Source of the DNA: Liquidambar formosana
Lineage: Eukaryota; Streptophyta; Magnoliopsida; Saxifragales; Altingiaceae
Assembly (NCBI GenBank): GCA_039720395.1
Contig: CM077820.1
Span: 11,011,338-11,075,337, forward strand
Length of the DNA stretch: 64,000 nt
Direction of reading: 5' to 3'
In this document: one piece after another, positions 25,731 through 38,957 of the stretch
How positions within the stretch are numbered: the first letter of the stretch is position 1
How the letters are laid out: each line of letters starts with the position of its first letter
Translations under genes and position numbers: made by a program
Notes under the pieces: generated by a model
Told to the model about the DNA's origin: nothing
The model's database searches: none
What the model saw: only the letters and a program-made list of their open reading frames with translations

Positions 25731-28700
25731 TTTCTCACCTTCTCTTTGTGGGCAATCAACTATTGCTTAGAGACAGGCCAAGTCTCACTCATATCATAGG
25801 CGCGTGTATGACCAAGCCCACGCCTTGGATTGAAATATTATTATTTGGCATTTCTTGGTACTACGGCAAAACAGGATGCATGCACTTAAAGACCACCGAC
25901 CTTGTATTGTAGGTGGTACTTTTTTTTTTTATTATAAATAATTATAGTTAATAGTCATTTGAATTAAGTTAGTAGTCATTTACTATAAAAGTAATAGTCA
26001 TTTGTATTGGTGTGTAATTACCCGTAACTGGACCAATCTATAATTCCCACATATTTATAAGGGCATAAGAAGAAGACACATACAACAGAAAAGGGTTAGT
26101 AAAGAGGCCTTGTTCTCATAAATTTGGGTAAATCTACTTGAAAGTTTTAGCCTCTTTAAATCCACATTCACTTTAGTATGCTCAACTTCAAGACCAGTCA
26201 AAATGAACCCTAAATTATACTCTTGTAACAATTTAGTATCCTCAACTTCAAAATCAATCAAATCGTAACCTGATTCATATGTATATGTCAATTTTGTGGA
26301 TTTTCTGACGATTTCATAAACGATGCACTAATGGAAGATACTTAATTGTCGGATCGGTATAATTCAAGATCCATTTTAACTAATTTTGAAATTCAGGGTA
26401 CTAAATTGTCACATGCACATACTTTAGGGTCTATTTTGACTAATTTTGAAATTAAGCATATTAAAGCGAAAATGAACTTGCATTTAGAAGAGAGTTTTCT
26501 ACAATTCACCCTTTAAAATGTGTGCCTTGTTATGATGCAAGGGTCATATTGCCATTGTGATTTGAGCATTCACGAAATGACATGAACACTACATGAATTT
26601 TATAAAAGTTGGATCATAATAATAAAGAAGTATTCTTGAGTGTATGTGTGTGTATTATATATTTTAAAGGAGAGAGCTAGCAAGATTATAAGGTGAGGAG
26701 GGCCTCTTGACAGGCTCATGAACAAAATTTCAATACAAAATGTCCTTGTACCTGGCCCATTTGCCCATGTGTTGTCAAACTTGATGAGGCCATAATAGTC
26801 AAACTACTTAAAGACGGAGATTGAATTATGACCTTCCAACCAAATGTAAAGGCTTGTTGGCCATGAGCTTTTGTTTATAGGTCCCATGCAAGGCCCACTA
26901 CCAAGAAATTGAGACTCTGTGCATTTAATCATGACAATAGATTGAGGGTGGAAGATAACAATCAGGTGGGATATAATATGTGGATATCTGGACTCGAATT
27001 TTCATAGGCAGCCATACTTGCCTGTTACCTGTGTAATAATTGTATATTAATTTTTTTGACCCATACCTAAATTTATAAAATAATTAGAAAAACTGTTGAG
27101 GATAGCTTCTTTGAAACATTCTTTTTTATTTTTTATTTTATTTTTTTTTGTCAAGCAAAAAAAAAAAAAAAAAAAAATCGGACTCCAATCTTCCCTATGA
27201 CATCAGGAGACTTTATCATTCCGTTGAATGGTGATGTGGAATCTTTGTCATATTCCTAAAAAAATTTGTCTTTTTTTGTTTTGTTTTGTTTTTTTTAACA
27301 CGGTATCTGTGAACTAATTAATTTTCTATATATGGATAAGGTCTGTGCTTACTCCGCATCGAATAATGTCCAAAATAAATTCGGGTCATACTTAACTTAA
27401 AAAAACAAGTGAAATTTTGAGCAAAACAATCTTCGGCTTTTTGAGGTGGGAATCTTAAGAATTACTTGGTCTATTACTTGTACCAATCAGAATATACAAA
27501 TTTTTGGTTTGACTAATCTCTTAAAATATGGGTAAGGTTGTCACTTATGAAACTTTAGTTAACATTGATCATAAATTTGATTAATTACTAACTTTAAAAA
27601 AATAATAATAATAAGAAATCGAATTCAAAATTTTCTACTTTTTAATAACAGAAGTACTAGAATCTATTAATGTCTCTCTACCTCTTAAAATTAGATGAAA
27701 CTATGTTTGAATTATTATAATAATAAAAAAAATCCATTTTCATTTTTGATAGGAGCGTGTGCTCAAGCCCTCAAAAGGGCGTGGGAAATGTGACACGGAG
27801 ATAAAGAGAGAGGGGATTGGGTGTGGGGGCCTTGGGGGTCTGTTTGGCCCTGCATCGGTTTATGAAAGGAGCTTGAGAACTAGAATGGTCTGTTCACTTG
27901 TGTTTGGCTCCATATGATTGTGGGGTCCACGATTGTTGATTGTGGAGGATAGACTACCCAACTACAGGATACACCTAAGCATATCCCATTTTCCCCCTTT
28001 TTAATTTTTCAAAATATAATAATAATCCAATCTCTTGTATCACTCTTACACAAGCATGTCATCACCAGGTTCGTCAGCACCACACCCTTGATATCTATGG
28101 CAGTGACCAAAACAATCCTCCACTGCATATCAGCATAAACACTATTTTTTTCCATTCTCTAGGTCTCTTTGATTGTCTAACTTGAAATAAATTAATTTAA
28201 GATATTTTACATTGTATTGAAAGTAATTCTCTTAGAAATGTATTGTTCGAAACTGGTTTTGAAAATTGTTTTCCTGAAATCAAAATTTGTTTTCTATTTT
28301 AGAAATCAAATGACTGGAAAGGACATGCTTTTACCCTTGTGCTTCTAATGGTACTTTGTGCACCGACTTCAAAATTTGTTTTCTACCAGTATACCCTTAT
28401 CTTATAGATAGGTTCCTTCCCAATAGATATTTTGTTAGGTTGGGTGGGTTAAGTTTTCAATTTTCAAGCCTCAGACTTTCATGATACTAAGAAAGATACC
28501 ACCTAGACTACATGACCGTTGTTGACATTGGATTCTTTGAAATAATAGCTAAATTTTCCTTGCACAAATAATGTGCAATGGCCCTCTTTCTGTAGCTAAA
28601 AATGTGAACTTAATCATATTTATCTTATAAAGGCAATAGTAAAAACACCTCAACAGCAATGATAGTGATAGTGAGAGTGAAAGTGAAAGTGAAATTGTGA

Positions 28701-29173
28701 AACTACTCGTTTGTGTCCAATAGATGATGTGTTTCATGGAAATATAATAAATTACTCTGTATTTTGTATGCTATATTTTTATCAATTTTTTTTATTGAAA
28801 TTTCTTTTTCCAATAATCCGCATTGACAAATATTAATAAAATTTCATAAATGGACTCTTTTGGACATCTCATGAGCAAGAATAAGTTCTTTCAGTTTGGA
28901 TAGTAAGTTGAGGTAATTTATTAAGAACCTATAATGCTTCAATGTTGAATGATAAAGATGGGGTAACAATCTTGTTATGTCCTATTCAGTAATACGGAAA
29001 TACGGTAAGGACATGTGGCATTGTAAATTGTCTATTGACTAGTCCTAAAAATGAGTGGAAACTTAAATCCAAGGTCTTCGGTTTCTTGAGATGTAACTAT
29101 TAGGAGCCACTAGTCCATCACAAAAACTATTTTTATGAGTAGGGGTTGTATCACCCTCTAGAGACATAACTAA
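25731..29173. other. Intergenic DNA right of the MYB gene
   Basis: Likely upstream promoter sequence of the MYB gene, then AT-rich DNA with long T and A runs (25921, 27130-27180). One foldback element is listed separately. No gene supported. Confidence 0.45.
26161..26475. mobile_element. Foldback MITE-like inverted repeat (about 315 bp)
   Basis: The left arm (from TCCACATTCACTTTAGTATG) and right arm (to GCATATTAAAGCGAAAATGA) are diverged inverted copies over about 110 bp. Matching pairs include ACTTTAGTATGCTCAA with TTAAGCATATTAAAG and GACCAGTCAAAATGAACCCT with AGGGTCTATTTTGACTAATT. The arms would form a long imperfect hairpin. No coding capacity; the exact ends are uncertain. Confidence 0.6.
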
Positions 29174-29395
29174 GTGCCTGTTTGGGATAGTTTCAGAGTA
29201 GAATCAGAAGTAAAATCAGAAGTTGAATCAGAAGCTGAATCAGAATCAGGGAAGAGGCAGCTTGAGTAAATTGGCCTCAAAATCTCTTTTGGGCTTACAA
29301 TCACATTTTTCATTTTTTATCCAAACACTCTTAAAAGTGATTATGGGCCATCAGAAGAGATTTTAGACCTCCCAGAATCTCATCCAAACAGGCAC
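29174..29395. mobile_element. Tourist-like (PIF/Harbinger) MITE, 222 bp
   Basis: The ends GTGCCTGTTTGG and CCAAACAGGCAC are perfect 12-bp inverted repeats and match the known Tourist terminal motif. A 3-bp target duplication TAA flanks both sides (29171-29173, 29396-29398). Inside is a short AATCAGAAG-type internal repeat. A related end begins at 63917. Confidence 0.85.
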
Positions 29396-29433
29396 TAAGA
29401 CTCCCCAAAGGCTTGCTCTCAAACAACAACAAC

Positions 29434-29473
<40 letters not shown>

Positions 29474-30201
29474 TGTGTCGTTTGTCATTGACCAAGTCTA
29501 TTTTCTTGAAAGACAAAATATTGTAAGGTGTGAGTGAGTGTTTTACTTGTGGGTTTAGTTGTCACGATCAATGGTTTGTAGATTAATATCATTCGTTTTG
29601 CAACACCTAATCATTTCTTACCACACAGATAGCACCGAGAAATAAAAGGGTTATATTGCAAAGACGAAGTATTAAATGAACAAGACTTGGTACGTATAAG
29701 CCAAAGCACTTGGCACCACATCTATCCATGCGATGCATTAAATGTCCCCACTCAACCACAAAACAACAAGAGCAATAATGGCATGGATTTGGACAGCTCC
29801 GGATGGAAAATTGGCCATAGCATAAGTGGACAACGTACGTAGACTTATGCTCAACTAGCTTAGGTTTTAGAATGCACAGAAGGGGATACCATCCATCAAA
29901 GAACCCATATGCATCCATGTGATTTAGGATAATACAATTGTGGCCAAGAACCCAATATCCTCCTCTCGTCAGTTTGACTGAAGGTTAGTATGATTTTTAA
30001 GGACTTTACCACAATGCCAATAGAAGAAGACTTCCCCGCCAACTAGAAGGTACGTTCACTACTCCCACCATCTGCTTAATAATTAGCTTTTGATCGTTGG
30101 AGTTTCTCATGTGGACATTACACTAGTGTCAAGTGTAACTTAAAATATTAATTGTACATCCAAGTGCACTAAATCAAATTTATCTAAGGGGAAATCATCA
30201 C

Positions 30202-30242
<41 letters not shown>

Positions 30243-30845
30243 CGTTAAGATTAATGACGTACACAATTTATACCCATATATAATTTTTTGACACAATTTT
30301 TAAGCTGTTGGATTCACAAGATTAATAGGCATTTTGGAAAGTTGATGGAGCTAAGTTCCATTCACTAATATTTGGCAAATTACTAAATTAGCCTTTGTCA
30401 AAGTTGGTAATTTTGCCAGACTTCCAAGTCCAACATCCACCATCTCTTGATTTTAGTTTACAACATTATTTTAAAACTTTTATTATTTGATTAAATTCAG
30501 AACACATGCAATAATAAATCCGAAATCATTGACAAATGTTTTACATAGTACCATGTCAGCATCGACGACCAAGACTCATCATCTAATGAGTCCAATCACA
30601 ATTATCAACGGTGCCAAAAGTCATATATATTGAATTAATGATTCAAAAAAGTTAGGAAGGTTTCAAGAATGTTTCATAACTTAGATTTTCAGCAAATCAA
30701 ATGCTTAATTCTCACCTAATCAAGAAGCAATCAGGAAGATCTTTTTAAACAGTTGCTTAAACGTGATCCATTAGATGCCAGCTACCGAGTAGCTTTTAAT
30801 GGCTCATGGGGAGATTTCATTGGCAGGGAACCATACTACACAGAG
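29396..30845. other. Intergenic DNA, no gene
   Basis: Contains (CAA)n followed by a 30-base A-run at about 29422-29470 and a perfect (AT)18 microsatellite at 30206-30241. A 103-codon open frame on the minus strand (29607-29918) has no recognised domain and is probably chance. Confidence 0.45.
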
Positions 30846-30930
30846 GTTTAGTATAAAGAAGCCAAACGCCCAAACCTAATACAAGACCTTGGTCCTGGTA
30901 GATAGGAGGTTGGCAGAAAGCAGTACCAAT
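30846..30930 (+). repeat. 85-bp direct repeat, copy 1
   Basis: Base-for-base identical to 31987-32071, 1141 bp away. Copy 1 is followed by CTATATAT and copy 2 by TATTAATT. Confidence 0.95.
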
Positions 30931-31049
30931 CTATATATATATATATAAGGGAGGAATGCCTCCCTGTTGATGCCACTTGTTAATTTATGAATATTTTTTT
31001 TTTAAAATCACATGCTGAATCTGTGAATGGTTGGAGAAAAAAGTTAAAA

Positions 31050-31385
31050 TTACTTTTTAGTGACTACTTTCCAATCTAACACCAAAAAACGATAATAGCT
31101 GTCAACTTGCTACAAATTAACTGTATACGTAATTCAAAATAACTATCAATATTCTTTTTTTTGTATTAAGTTGTGAAAGAATCCCTACAAAGTAATTTTC
31201 CCAAAAAAAAATGTTACTTTTAGTGACTTTTGGAGAAATTACTTTTTACTAATCAATTTCCAACTTAATACCAAAGAAAGTATATTCTCCGCCAACTTAC
31301 AACAAATTAACTGTATACGTGATTCAAAAGGACTAGTAATGTTTTATGCTTGATATTAAGTTGAGAAGTGATCACCAAAAGGTAA
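31050..31385. mobile_element. Pair of related MITE-like units
   Basis: Two diverged units (31050-31195 and 31239-31385) share wording such as CAAATTAACTGTATACGT and AATTCAAAA/GATTCAAAA. Each has imperfect inverted ends of the type TTACTTTTTA and a mirrored AAGTTG word. They sit between the two identical 85-bp repeats. Confidence 0.5.
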
Positions 31386-31986
31386 ATTCTGTAACTTTTA
31401 CTCTTTTTTTTATTTTTTTTTTGTTTGCTCTTTTTCATGCGATACTCTTTTTCACGCAGTATAAGTAGGTTGACACTTGGTGTATACTACATATCTCTTT
31501 GATTTTATGTGGGAGAATCGGAAAACTTACACTGTAAAATGTTCAATCCAAACTTAGTAGACTGTATCATATTTCTTTATTTTCTTTATGTATATTTATC
31601 TCCTTTCTCAAAAATTGAACGTATAAAATTATAAATAGTTATAATAAAAAAATAAGACAAATAGAGGCAATGATGATTAAAAAAAGAAAACGCAACACAC
31701 CAGAATATATATTAACATATCAAATTGTTTAGAAAACTATAAAAATGCTTAAAAAATTGTGCAAATATACTTTTGCCAAACGAGGTGTATCTCAAACCGT
31801 TAGGCCCAAACTAATCCCTATGATGCACAAACCATCCTCAAGTCTATGCATTCGATAGCAAAAGAGTAAAGACATGAACTCAAAATTTATAATTCCTGAC
31901 TCGCGACTTTTTACCATATGAACTACCATCATGGGTGTGTCTATATATATTTTTCACAATATTTATTTTTACATGCGTTGCACGAA

Positions 31987-32071
31987 GTTTAGTATAAAGA
32001 AGCCAAACGCCCAAACCTAATACAAGACCTTGGTCCTGGTAGATAGGAGGTTGGCAGAAAGCAGTACCAAT
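31987..32071 (+). repeat. 85-bp direct repeat, copy 2
   Basis: Identical to 30846-30930. The identity suggests a recent duplication, gene conversion or an assembly artefact. Confidence 0.95.
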
Positions 32072-32742
32072 TATTAATTAAATATGTGCTTGGCTTCTCC
32101 TAATGATGCAGACCTGCCCCTACCTTGCCTTTTTTCCGATATGTATAAAATAATTAATAATAAAAAAATAAAAATCCTCTAAAAATATATTTTGATCCCA
32201 TAATCTTATTTCGCTTTACTCCCGTTAATTCGTGGCCGGCGGTGTCACAATTACAATGACAAACTACTCCAATAGAACAAGCCTATAACTCTGCACGAGC
32301 ATTCAGCTTTTCTCAATACTTATTAGCAGGGGACACGATTTGTACTGTTGATGACCAGTGAGGTTCATCATCTGTACTGAAGATTCGACATAAGTCATGC
32401 TAGACAAACAGAAGGAGGTTCCAATATACTTCCAATTAAAGTCATTTTCTTACAAGAAATCATCTTTCATATATAAGTTTATATGTTTCACGATGTGCTT
32501 TCAATTATCATTTCCTATAAGAAAAATGCCCTTCTGTCAATTCGTAGTCTACATTGAGCATGAATTTATATATTTTATTTTCTTTTAACGAGGTTTAAAA
32601 TTAACCAATTTGTACTATTATATTAAGCGGACACTTTTAATCATAAAAACTTTTGTTTTATATTCTTTGTCCTAATTTACGGATATAATAGGGCTCTTGA
32701 CTATTCTAGATAAAACTCACGTCGCATCATATATTCATATTT

Positions 32743-32968
32743 TTTAAAATTATTGCCACGGGCTAGCTAATGATTAACTAAAGAAAATAGAAAGGAATCA
32801 ATTAATGGTCTATAGGTTAGATGACATTTCTTCCCTCTTTGAGAGAAGCTTATTCTTTAAAATAATTGTCACAAGTTAACTAATGATTAACTAAAGAAAA
32901 TAGAAGGGAACCAATTAATGGCCTATAGGTTAGACGACATTTCTTCCCCGTTTGAGAGAAGTTTTTCA
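32743..32968 (+). repeat. Tandem duplication, 113-bp unit
   Basis: Two units (32743-32855 and 32856-32968) differ at roughly one base in ten. Shared wording includes AATGATTAACTAAAGAAAAT and CTATAGGTTAGA. Confidence 0.85.
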
Positions 32969-33444
32969 CCGAAGTTTGGATTTCAAATCACCTCGGATGC
33001 GTGTGTTGGGGAGGAGGGGTTATGGAAAAGGGATGGGTTATCCCCTGTTGTGTAACCATAGGGCCCATAAAACTCTTCTTTGAAGCATGATACCCATTTG
33101 TTGAGTAAACGATATCGGATTCAAACTTATAGAAAAACATGATACCTATTTGTTGATATTGGGGTTAGGAAAAAAAAAAAAAAAAAAAAACATATGGATA
33201 ATGTGTGTCGGCCCTTTTAGTTTTTAAAAGAGCTCTTTTTAACCAGTGTACTCAACTCATAAGAGCAAGGACTTAAGGAAGATTGTCTCCAAATTGTCAA
33301 CATGACAATTGAGAGCATGCAGGAGTGGCACCTAATTTTGGCAGGATTTGGTTCTTTAGAATAGAACAATGAACGATTGGTCTAACATTATTGGGTGGGT
33401 GCTGAATGGCCACCATGTGATGTTGTTGCATTATTTCTTTGTTT

Positions 33445-33586
33445 GGATTTGTGCAAGTCTTGTTTCCTACCAATCCCCTTTTTTTTTTTCCTCTCCTTCT
33501 TTCAGAGGGGAGTCCAATGTGAGACGTGCAAGTCTTGTTCGGATTTGTGCAAGTCATGTTTCCCACCAATCCCTTTTTTCTTTTTC
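33445..33586 (+). repeat. Direct repeats of about 45 bp
   Basis: Two copies of a segment beginning GGATTTGTGCAAGTC and running through CCAATCCC into a T-run (33445-33490, 33541-33586; offset 96 bp). A third partial GTGCAAGTCTTGTT lies at about 33527. Confidence 0.8.
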
Positions 33587-34823
33587 TTTTTTTAATTTAA
33601 AGCAAACGAAGTTCAACCATTTTATTAATTGTTCACTTACTATTGTCACATTAGTCAATAAAGGCGTGGGTTTGATTAAATTGGTATCTTTAGTATTGTT
33701 GTAAAGGAAATTGTTATTTAGCCCTATTCGGTTTCTCAATTTTTATTTAATCTTATGTCAACATTATGTCAACACATAATTTCATAAAAAAGAAAATTTA
33801 TTTTGATAACATAATATTAAATTTCATATCAATTATTACATCAATTCTTCTAAATAATATTATATATGACCCAGTTACCTAATAGGCGAGTAGTGGGATC
33901 GTCATAAAACTCAACTTTCGACGACAAAAAAAAAAAAAATAATAAAAAATAAAAAAAAAAGGGAGGGGAAGAAAAAATTGCATGGAGGAGAAAAGAAAAA
34001 CATATTGGATTTTGAACTTTATGGCCGGTGAAAAGTGTAATTGTGTAAACGGACTTAAAGTGGTTGGTAGAGGGGAGGGTTTGAAGGTCTACTTTTTCTC
34101 CACCTTTGAGTGAGGACTCAGCAACTTTCTTTTCCACCATGCTATCCACATTTTTCCAATTGGGCTCAGTTGGCCTCCCTCGTGCCCAAACCAGGTGGGT
34201 CCACACCCGACCAACGATCAACATCTGTGAATTGAAAGGTCACTACACAATTAGTGGCTTAATGATGATTTATATGGAGGTTGGGATTGGATTTGATTGA
34301 TCATCTAAATGGAATGACCATTGTTTCCTAAGTTTTTATTTTTTAGGTACATGATTAGATGCTAAAAATGAGTTAAAAGAATGTTTAATAATTAAGACGG
34401 TGTGGGAGCCTATGTTCACATTATTTATAACGACTTATTTTCGTAAGTGAATTGAAAACGTATACATGATCTTAAATGTCTCAAATTTTTAGTCAAATTA
34501 TGACTAAATTGAATATCTATCCCAATAAGTGTGTGGGGTTTGCAAAGATTCCAGTGCGTGTGTGGGGTGTGTGTGTTTGCTAAAGGTAAGATGAGAGAAG
34601 GGGAAAAGTTAAAGGATCATACATCGACATGACTTGAATAGAGGTGATGAAATAGCACATAAATTATAAAATAAAATAAATTTGAGATTTTTAGAAATAT
34701 TTTTATTTCTCCATTTCTGCTTGATTTTGCGTGCATTGAATTTCAAATAATCCATGTATGTTGTTGAGCTTATTTAAATTCTACCAGATACTTTGTTCAA
34801 ATTTTTAGTTGATTTTATATTTA

Positions 34824-35038
34824 GGCTTTATTTGGTTCATGGATTTTATCAAGGAAAAAAAAAAAATGAGGAATTGTACTTTTTTTTATTTGGTTACAAA
34901 GAAAAATTAGTAGAAGAATAATAATTGAAAGAATTTTGACTTAGTATGATATCATCTTTTCCTTTCATTTTCTTTCCTCCGCATTTTTTTTCCTTCATTT
35001 CTTTTTTCCATGGTAAAATCCCTGAACCAAATAGAGGG
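34824..35038. mobile_element. Tourist-like MITE, 215 bp
   Basis: Inverted ends of about 30 bp pair (GGCTTTATTTGGTTCATGGA with the complement of TCCCTGAACCAAATAGAGGG). A TTA target duplication flanks both sides (34821-34823 and 35039-35041), which fits PIF/Harbinger MITEs. No coding capacity. Confidence 0.75.
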
Positions 35039-35041
35039 TTA

Positions 35042-35398
35042 GAAAAAGAAAAATATTCCGTATTAATAAGATGCACTAAATATATAATAAAATTGAAAAT
35101 TTTGCAAACATTCAAACATTTGTCAAATTTCAAACTATTTTCATCCAAATATTTATGCAATTTGAAATGGTCCCTAATACGTGTTGTATGTTAAAAAGGT
35201 GACAATGTGGATTTTTACCTAACTGGGCATTTGGTCATCCCCTTGAATATGATGTCATTTTTGTTTTCTTTTCATTGCATTTGAATGCACAAATTCACAT
35301 TTTTGAAATGGTATGAGTGATTTTTATTTACTTATTTATTTTTGGATAGTGGTAAAATTGATAGTTTTATATAAACATTGTAGTTTGTTCTCATCATC

Positions 35399-35429
<31 letters not shown>

Positions 35430-36097
35430 AAAACTTAACAAAAAAAACAAAAAACATCAATGTATTTGTTTGATTCAATGGATCACTTGAATCAAAAGAC
35501 CAAAAAGTTGCTAAGTTAAGTCGCTTTATGATCTTTTGAGCCGAGCATTCTATTAATATTATGAACGATTCGAATCAAACCAGCACGATGATAACTTTTT
35601 TTTTAACCATCATCAAATCCTTTCTCGGAAGTTTGACTCCACAAAATGGCAAATGTTAGAAGAAACTACTCCTATTTTATGTTAAATGACTGCAAAGAAT
35701 GTAAATGATGTCATGTTCGGAAACCAAAAAAAACCTAATGCCTTTTTTTTTTGGTTCTTTTTTTCAATGGAAGAAAATTATGCTGATTAAGTCATCTTCT
35801 TCTAATGATCTTTGTTTCCGATCAGTGTAAAATTTGTAGAGAATTTTAGTTTTTCCTTTATCCTCTTTGCTTAAAATTATTGGTATGATTCATCGATTCC
35901 TACACGTCTCCCTCGTTTAAAAAGGAAAATAAATAATCCGTATTAAATAATAATATTTGTGATCACGAAATTTTAAATTTTGAATTGACCTTTTCTTTTC
36001 TTGGATTTGGGCCTTCTTTATTAGTATTTGGGCCGAGTAAGGAGCAAACTCACCTGGCATATATGCAAGTTTTATCGCTCAACTCCTCATTCTTTAG
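35042..36097. other. Intergenic DNA, no gene
   Basis: AT-rich, with a 29-base A-run near 35399-35427. Nothing else recognised. Confidence 0.45.
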
Positions 36098-36389
36098 GTT
36101 TTTAAGATTTTATGTAAAATATAAAAGGTTTTTACGAAAACCAGTTTCACTATCTACTAAAAAACATTATTTTGAATAACTTTGTAGAATAAAGGTTTTT
36201 CAAAATCTATCATTTAAGTAGACTTTTTATCATTTATAGTCTTTATTTCATTTTTTGCGAAAAAGTCTACTTAAACGATAGATTTTAGAAAAACTTTTTT
36301 TTGTAAAGTTATTCAAAATGATATTTTTAGTAGATTACGTGATCGATTTTTGTAAAAACCTTTTATATTTTGCATAAAATCTTAAAAAA
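36098..36389. mobile_element. Foldback element with about 130-bp inverted arms
   Basis: Left arm (TTTTTAAGATTTTATG onward) and right arm (ending CATAAAATCTTAAAAA) are inverted copies with modest divergence and a central spacer near 36229-36254. Pairs include AATATAAAAGGTTTTTAC, ATTTTGAATAACTTT and TTTAAGTAGACTTTTT. The transcript would form one long hairpin. No coding capacity. Confidence 0.85.
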
Positions 36390-37828
36390 GAAAAAAAAAA
36401 ACAAAAAAGGGGTTTGGATAAAAAAAAGTGGGGTTGCACTAGCCATTCCCTTTTTCTTTTTCTTGCTTTCCTCCCCTTTTTCCTCTTTTTGTTGTCCTTA
36501 CACAGTGGATTAAAGGCTGTTCCACCCCACCAACCCACTTTGTCCCTATCCCACCCATCCACTAAAGACTTCAAAGTCCATGTTCAAGATATTGAAACAA
36601 AGGAAAGTACGACCCAAGCCCGTAGAATCAAATCTAAGAGACTTTATAACTTTATACCAAGACTTTTCACTATCCTAACCATGAATACTTCTTTTATTTT
36701 AGTTTTTTGTTATGAGTAAGATAGGAAGAGGGTAAAATCACAAAAAATGTATATCAACATGATTGAATTGACATGATGAAGTAGTACATAAAATTGACAA
36801 GCACGTTATGTTTCAAAAGCTTAAGCGATTTTTCCACTTCCCATCTTAATCCATAAATCCCTCCCTCTCCAAAAATAAAATAAAATAAAATAAAAAGAAG
36901 AGAAAAAAATAACAACTATATTTGTGGGATCACTCATAGAGTCATGGTTTAACAATTGTCATTATATTTAGTACTTCTTGGCTTAATCTCGTAATATATT
37001 ATGTAGAAAGACATTTGAAGTCAAAATTTGGTGATGGGACTTTCAAATAATCCTTTAAAAAATGTCTCAACAAGTTTAAACTAAAAAAGGATTTACCACA
37101 TAGTTGGCATATTCGATGGTAAGTGGTACCAAACCAACCTGATATGGGAGGCCTCAGGCTAATAATTGGAAGAAGGCAACACCCCTAGGGCACTTTCGGT
37201 TGCTTAGAGGCCAGCTGGAGGTTGGGGTTTCCATTAAGCCACCTAGCCCCCTAGGGTTTGTGTGGGGTAAGCATTGGTCTTCCCTGATCAATCAATTAGC
37301 CTAGAATAGGGGGTACCAAGAAAAAAAGGAACACGAAAAAAGGTTGGTCCACGAACTTCATCTCCACCAGAAAAATACTCATCGTGGTCTTCATGTGAGA
37401 CTTTCTCTACTTCACAGTGACACCCAATGTCGGTACCGACTATCTGACCTCTTCAACCCACGTTGGTCCGCACTGCACGCGCAGAAATGATTGTGGATTG
37501 TGGATCCCATAGTCCGCATGGAGTAGAATTTAGGGCAGTTATATGAGGGTGCTGATTGATTCTTTTTTTTTTTTTTTTTGTTTTTTTGTTTTTTTTGTTT
37601 TTTTGTTTTTGGATTTAATCGAGGGGAAATTTTATTTGGACACTAAACACTAGTAATCAAACACACGCATCGCGTGTGCAACATATATTTTTAAGTTTCT
37701 ATTTTATCAGTGGAATTGCTATGTCAGTTTTTAATTTTTTAAAGCTGTATGTGTGTGGGAGAAAATTAAGGGAAAACAGATTGTGGTGAATTTTTTGAAA
37801 TTGGTAAAATTACCAAATCTTCTTTTAA

Positions 37829-37990
37829 CTTTATTAACTTATAAGAGCATTTTAGTATTTTCAGGTATAGTCCAACCACAAAGGGAATTAGATTTATATA
37901 GTAGTATAAACTTCATTAACTTATAAGAGCATTTTAGTATTTTTAGATACAGTCCAACCACAAAGAGAATTGGCTTTATATAGTAGTATA
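37829..37990 (+). repeat. Tandem duplication, 81-bp unit
   Basis: Two adjacent units (37829-37909, 37910-37990) share ATTAACTTATAAGAGCATTT and ATATAGTAGTATA, with few differences. Confidence 0.85.
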
Positions 37991-38158
37991 GATCATTACA
38001 AGTGGCCAATGACATGATAGTCTAGTAGTATTCTTCTCACTTGTTAAATGAATGATGAATGATATCGGGTTCAAACTTATAGAGTAGTGTTTTTTGAAAA
38101 CTTTTTAACCTTTTTATTTTTTATTTTTCCTTCCTATAAAAGCCTAATTTATCCTCCC

Positions 38159-38161
<3 letters not shown>

Positions 38162-38199
<38 letters not shown>
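38162..38199 (+). repeat. (CT)19 microsatellite
   Basis: A perfect TC/CT run of 38 bp. Confidence 0.95.
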
Positions 38200-38205
<6 letters not shown>

Positions 38206-38885
38206 GTTTATCAAATATAAATAGATTATGAATTTTTTTCAATTTTTCCATCTCAAAATATAAAGATAAAAGAAAATTTTAAATAAAAAACTTGTCTTCA
38301 ATTTTTTGAATTAGTATAATGTACTAACAACCAATCAAAGCTCGCCTACCCTAAATTAAATTTCTGGCTTCATATCTGTGAAAAAACCCATAGGTTTTTG
38401 GGTTATCCTATGGGATCATCCATTCTTTTTCCTTCTAGTAAAACCTCCATTCTAGTGCTCAAAACCTCAAATCCGATATATTTATTTCATTAGAGGGAAG
38501 AGATACAACTAGGTCATAAGGGGTGGTGATTAGGAACTCTCACCTCTGAATTCAAATTCTTAACTTTGAATGTGAAGTGTTATAGTACAAAATTAGGGGT
38601 GCACATATGGAGTGAGAATGACAAATATTAGATGAACATGTCACTAAGACCAAAGAACTAAGACTATCCAAAGCCCAACGTACTCGGGTACCACCACTAG
38701 GCTACACGAATTGGTGGTGACTAACATGATTGTTAAACTGAATTAGTAAGGTCACCAAATGGTGCGTTCAGTTTTTAAGTGATTCAATTGGCTAAATTGA
38801 CCCAACTTGCCGATAGATTTTGTACACAAAACCCTTGCCCTTTTCGACTATCGAATGCAACAAACACGACACAAAACATCATTGA

Positions 38886-38957
38886 ACCTTGTGACTTAGT
38901 GATATTTAGGTGAGTAAGAATATACACAGGAGGTCTAGGGTTCAAGTCCCTCCAATT
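38886..38957 (+). mobile_element. tRNA-derived SINE-like fragment
   Basis: TGACTTAGTGATATTTAGG resembles a Pol III A box. GGTTCAAGTCC, 45 bp on, matches the B-box consensus with one change. An A-rich stretch follows. Not a full tRNA: the acceptor stems do not pair. Confidence 0.4.

Larger units (their letters stand above)
32072..34823. other. Intergenic DNA, no gene
   Basis: AT-rich. Holds the 113-bp tandem duplication and the 45-bp direct repeats listed separately, an A-run at 33173-33190, and A-rich and T-rich tracts near 33930. The longer open frames (for example 33369-33704 and 33850-34224) cross these repeats and show no recognised family. Confidence 0.45.

Noticed and set aside
33369..34224. 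Open frames of 111 and 124 codons on opposite strands
   Set aside because: They run through direct repeats and homopolymer tracts, and the composition reflects those repeats.
38886..38957. Intact tRNA gene
   Set aside because: Box A and B-like words are present, but the acceptor and anticodon stems do not form; listed as a SINE-like fragment instead.
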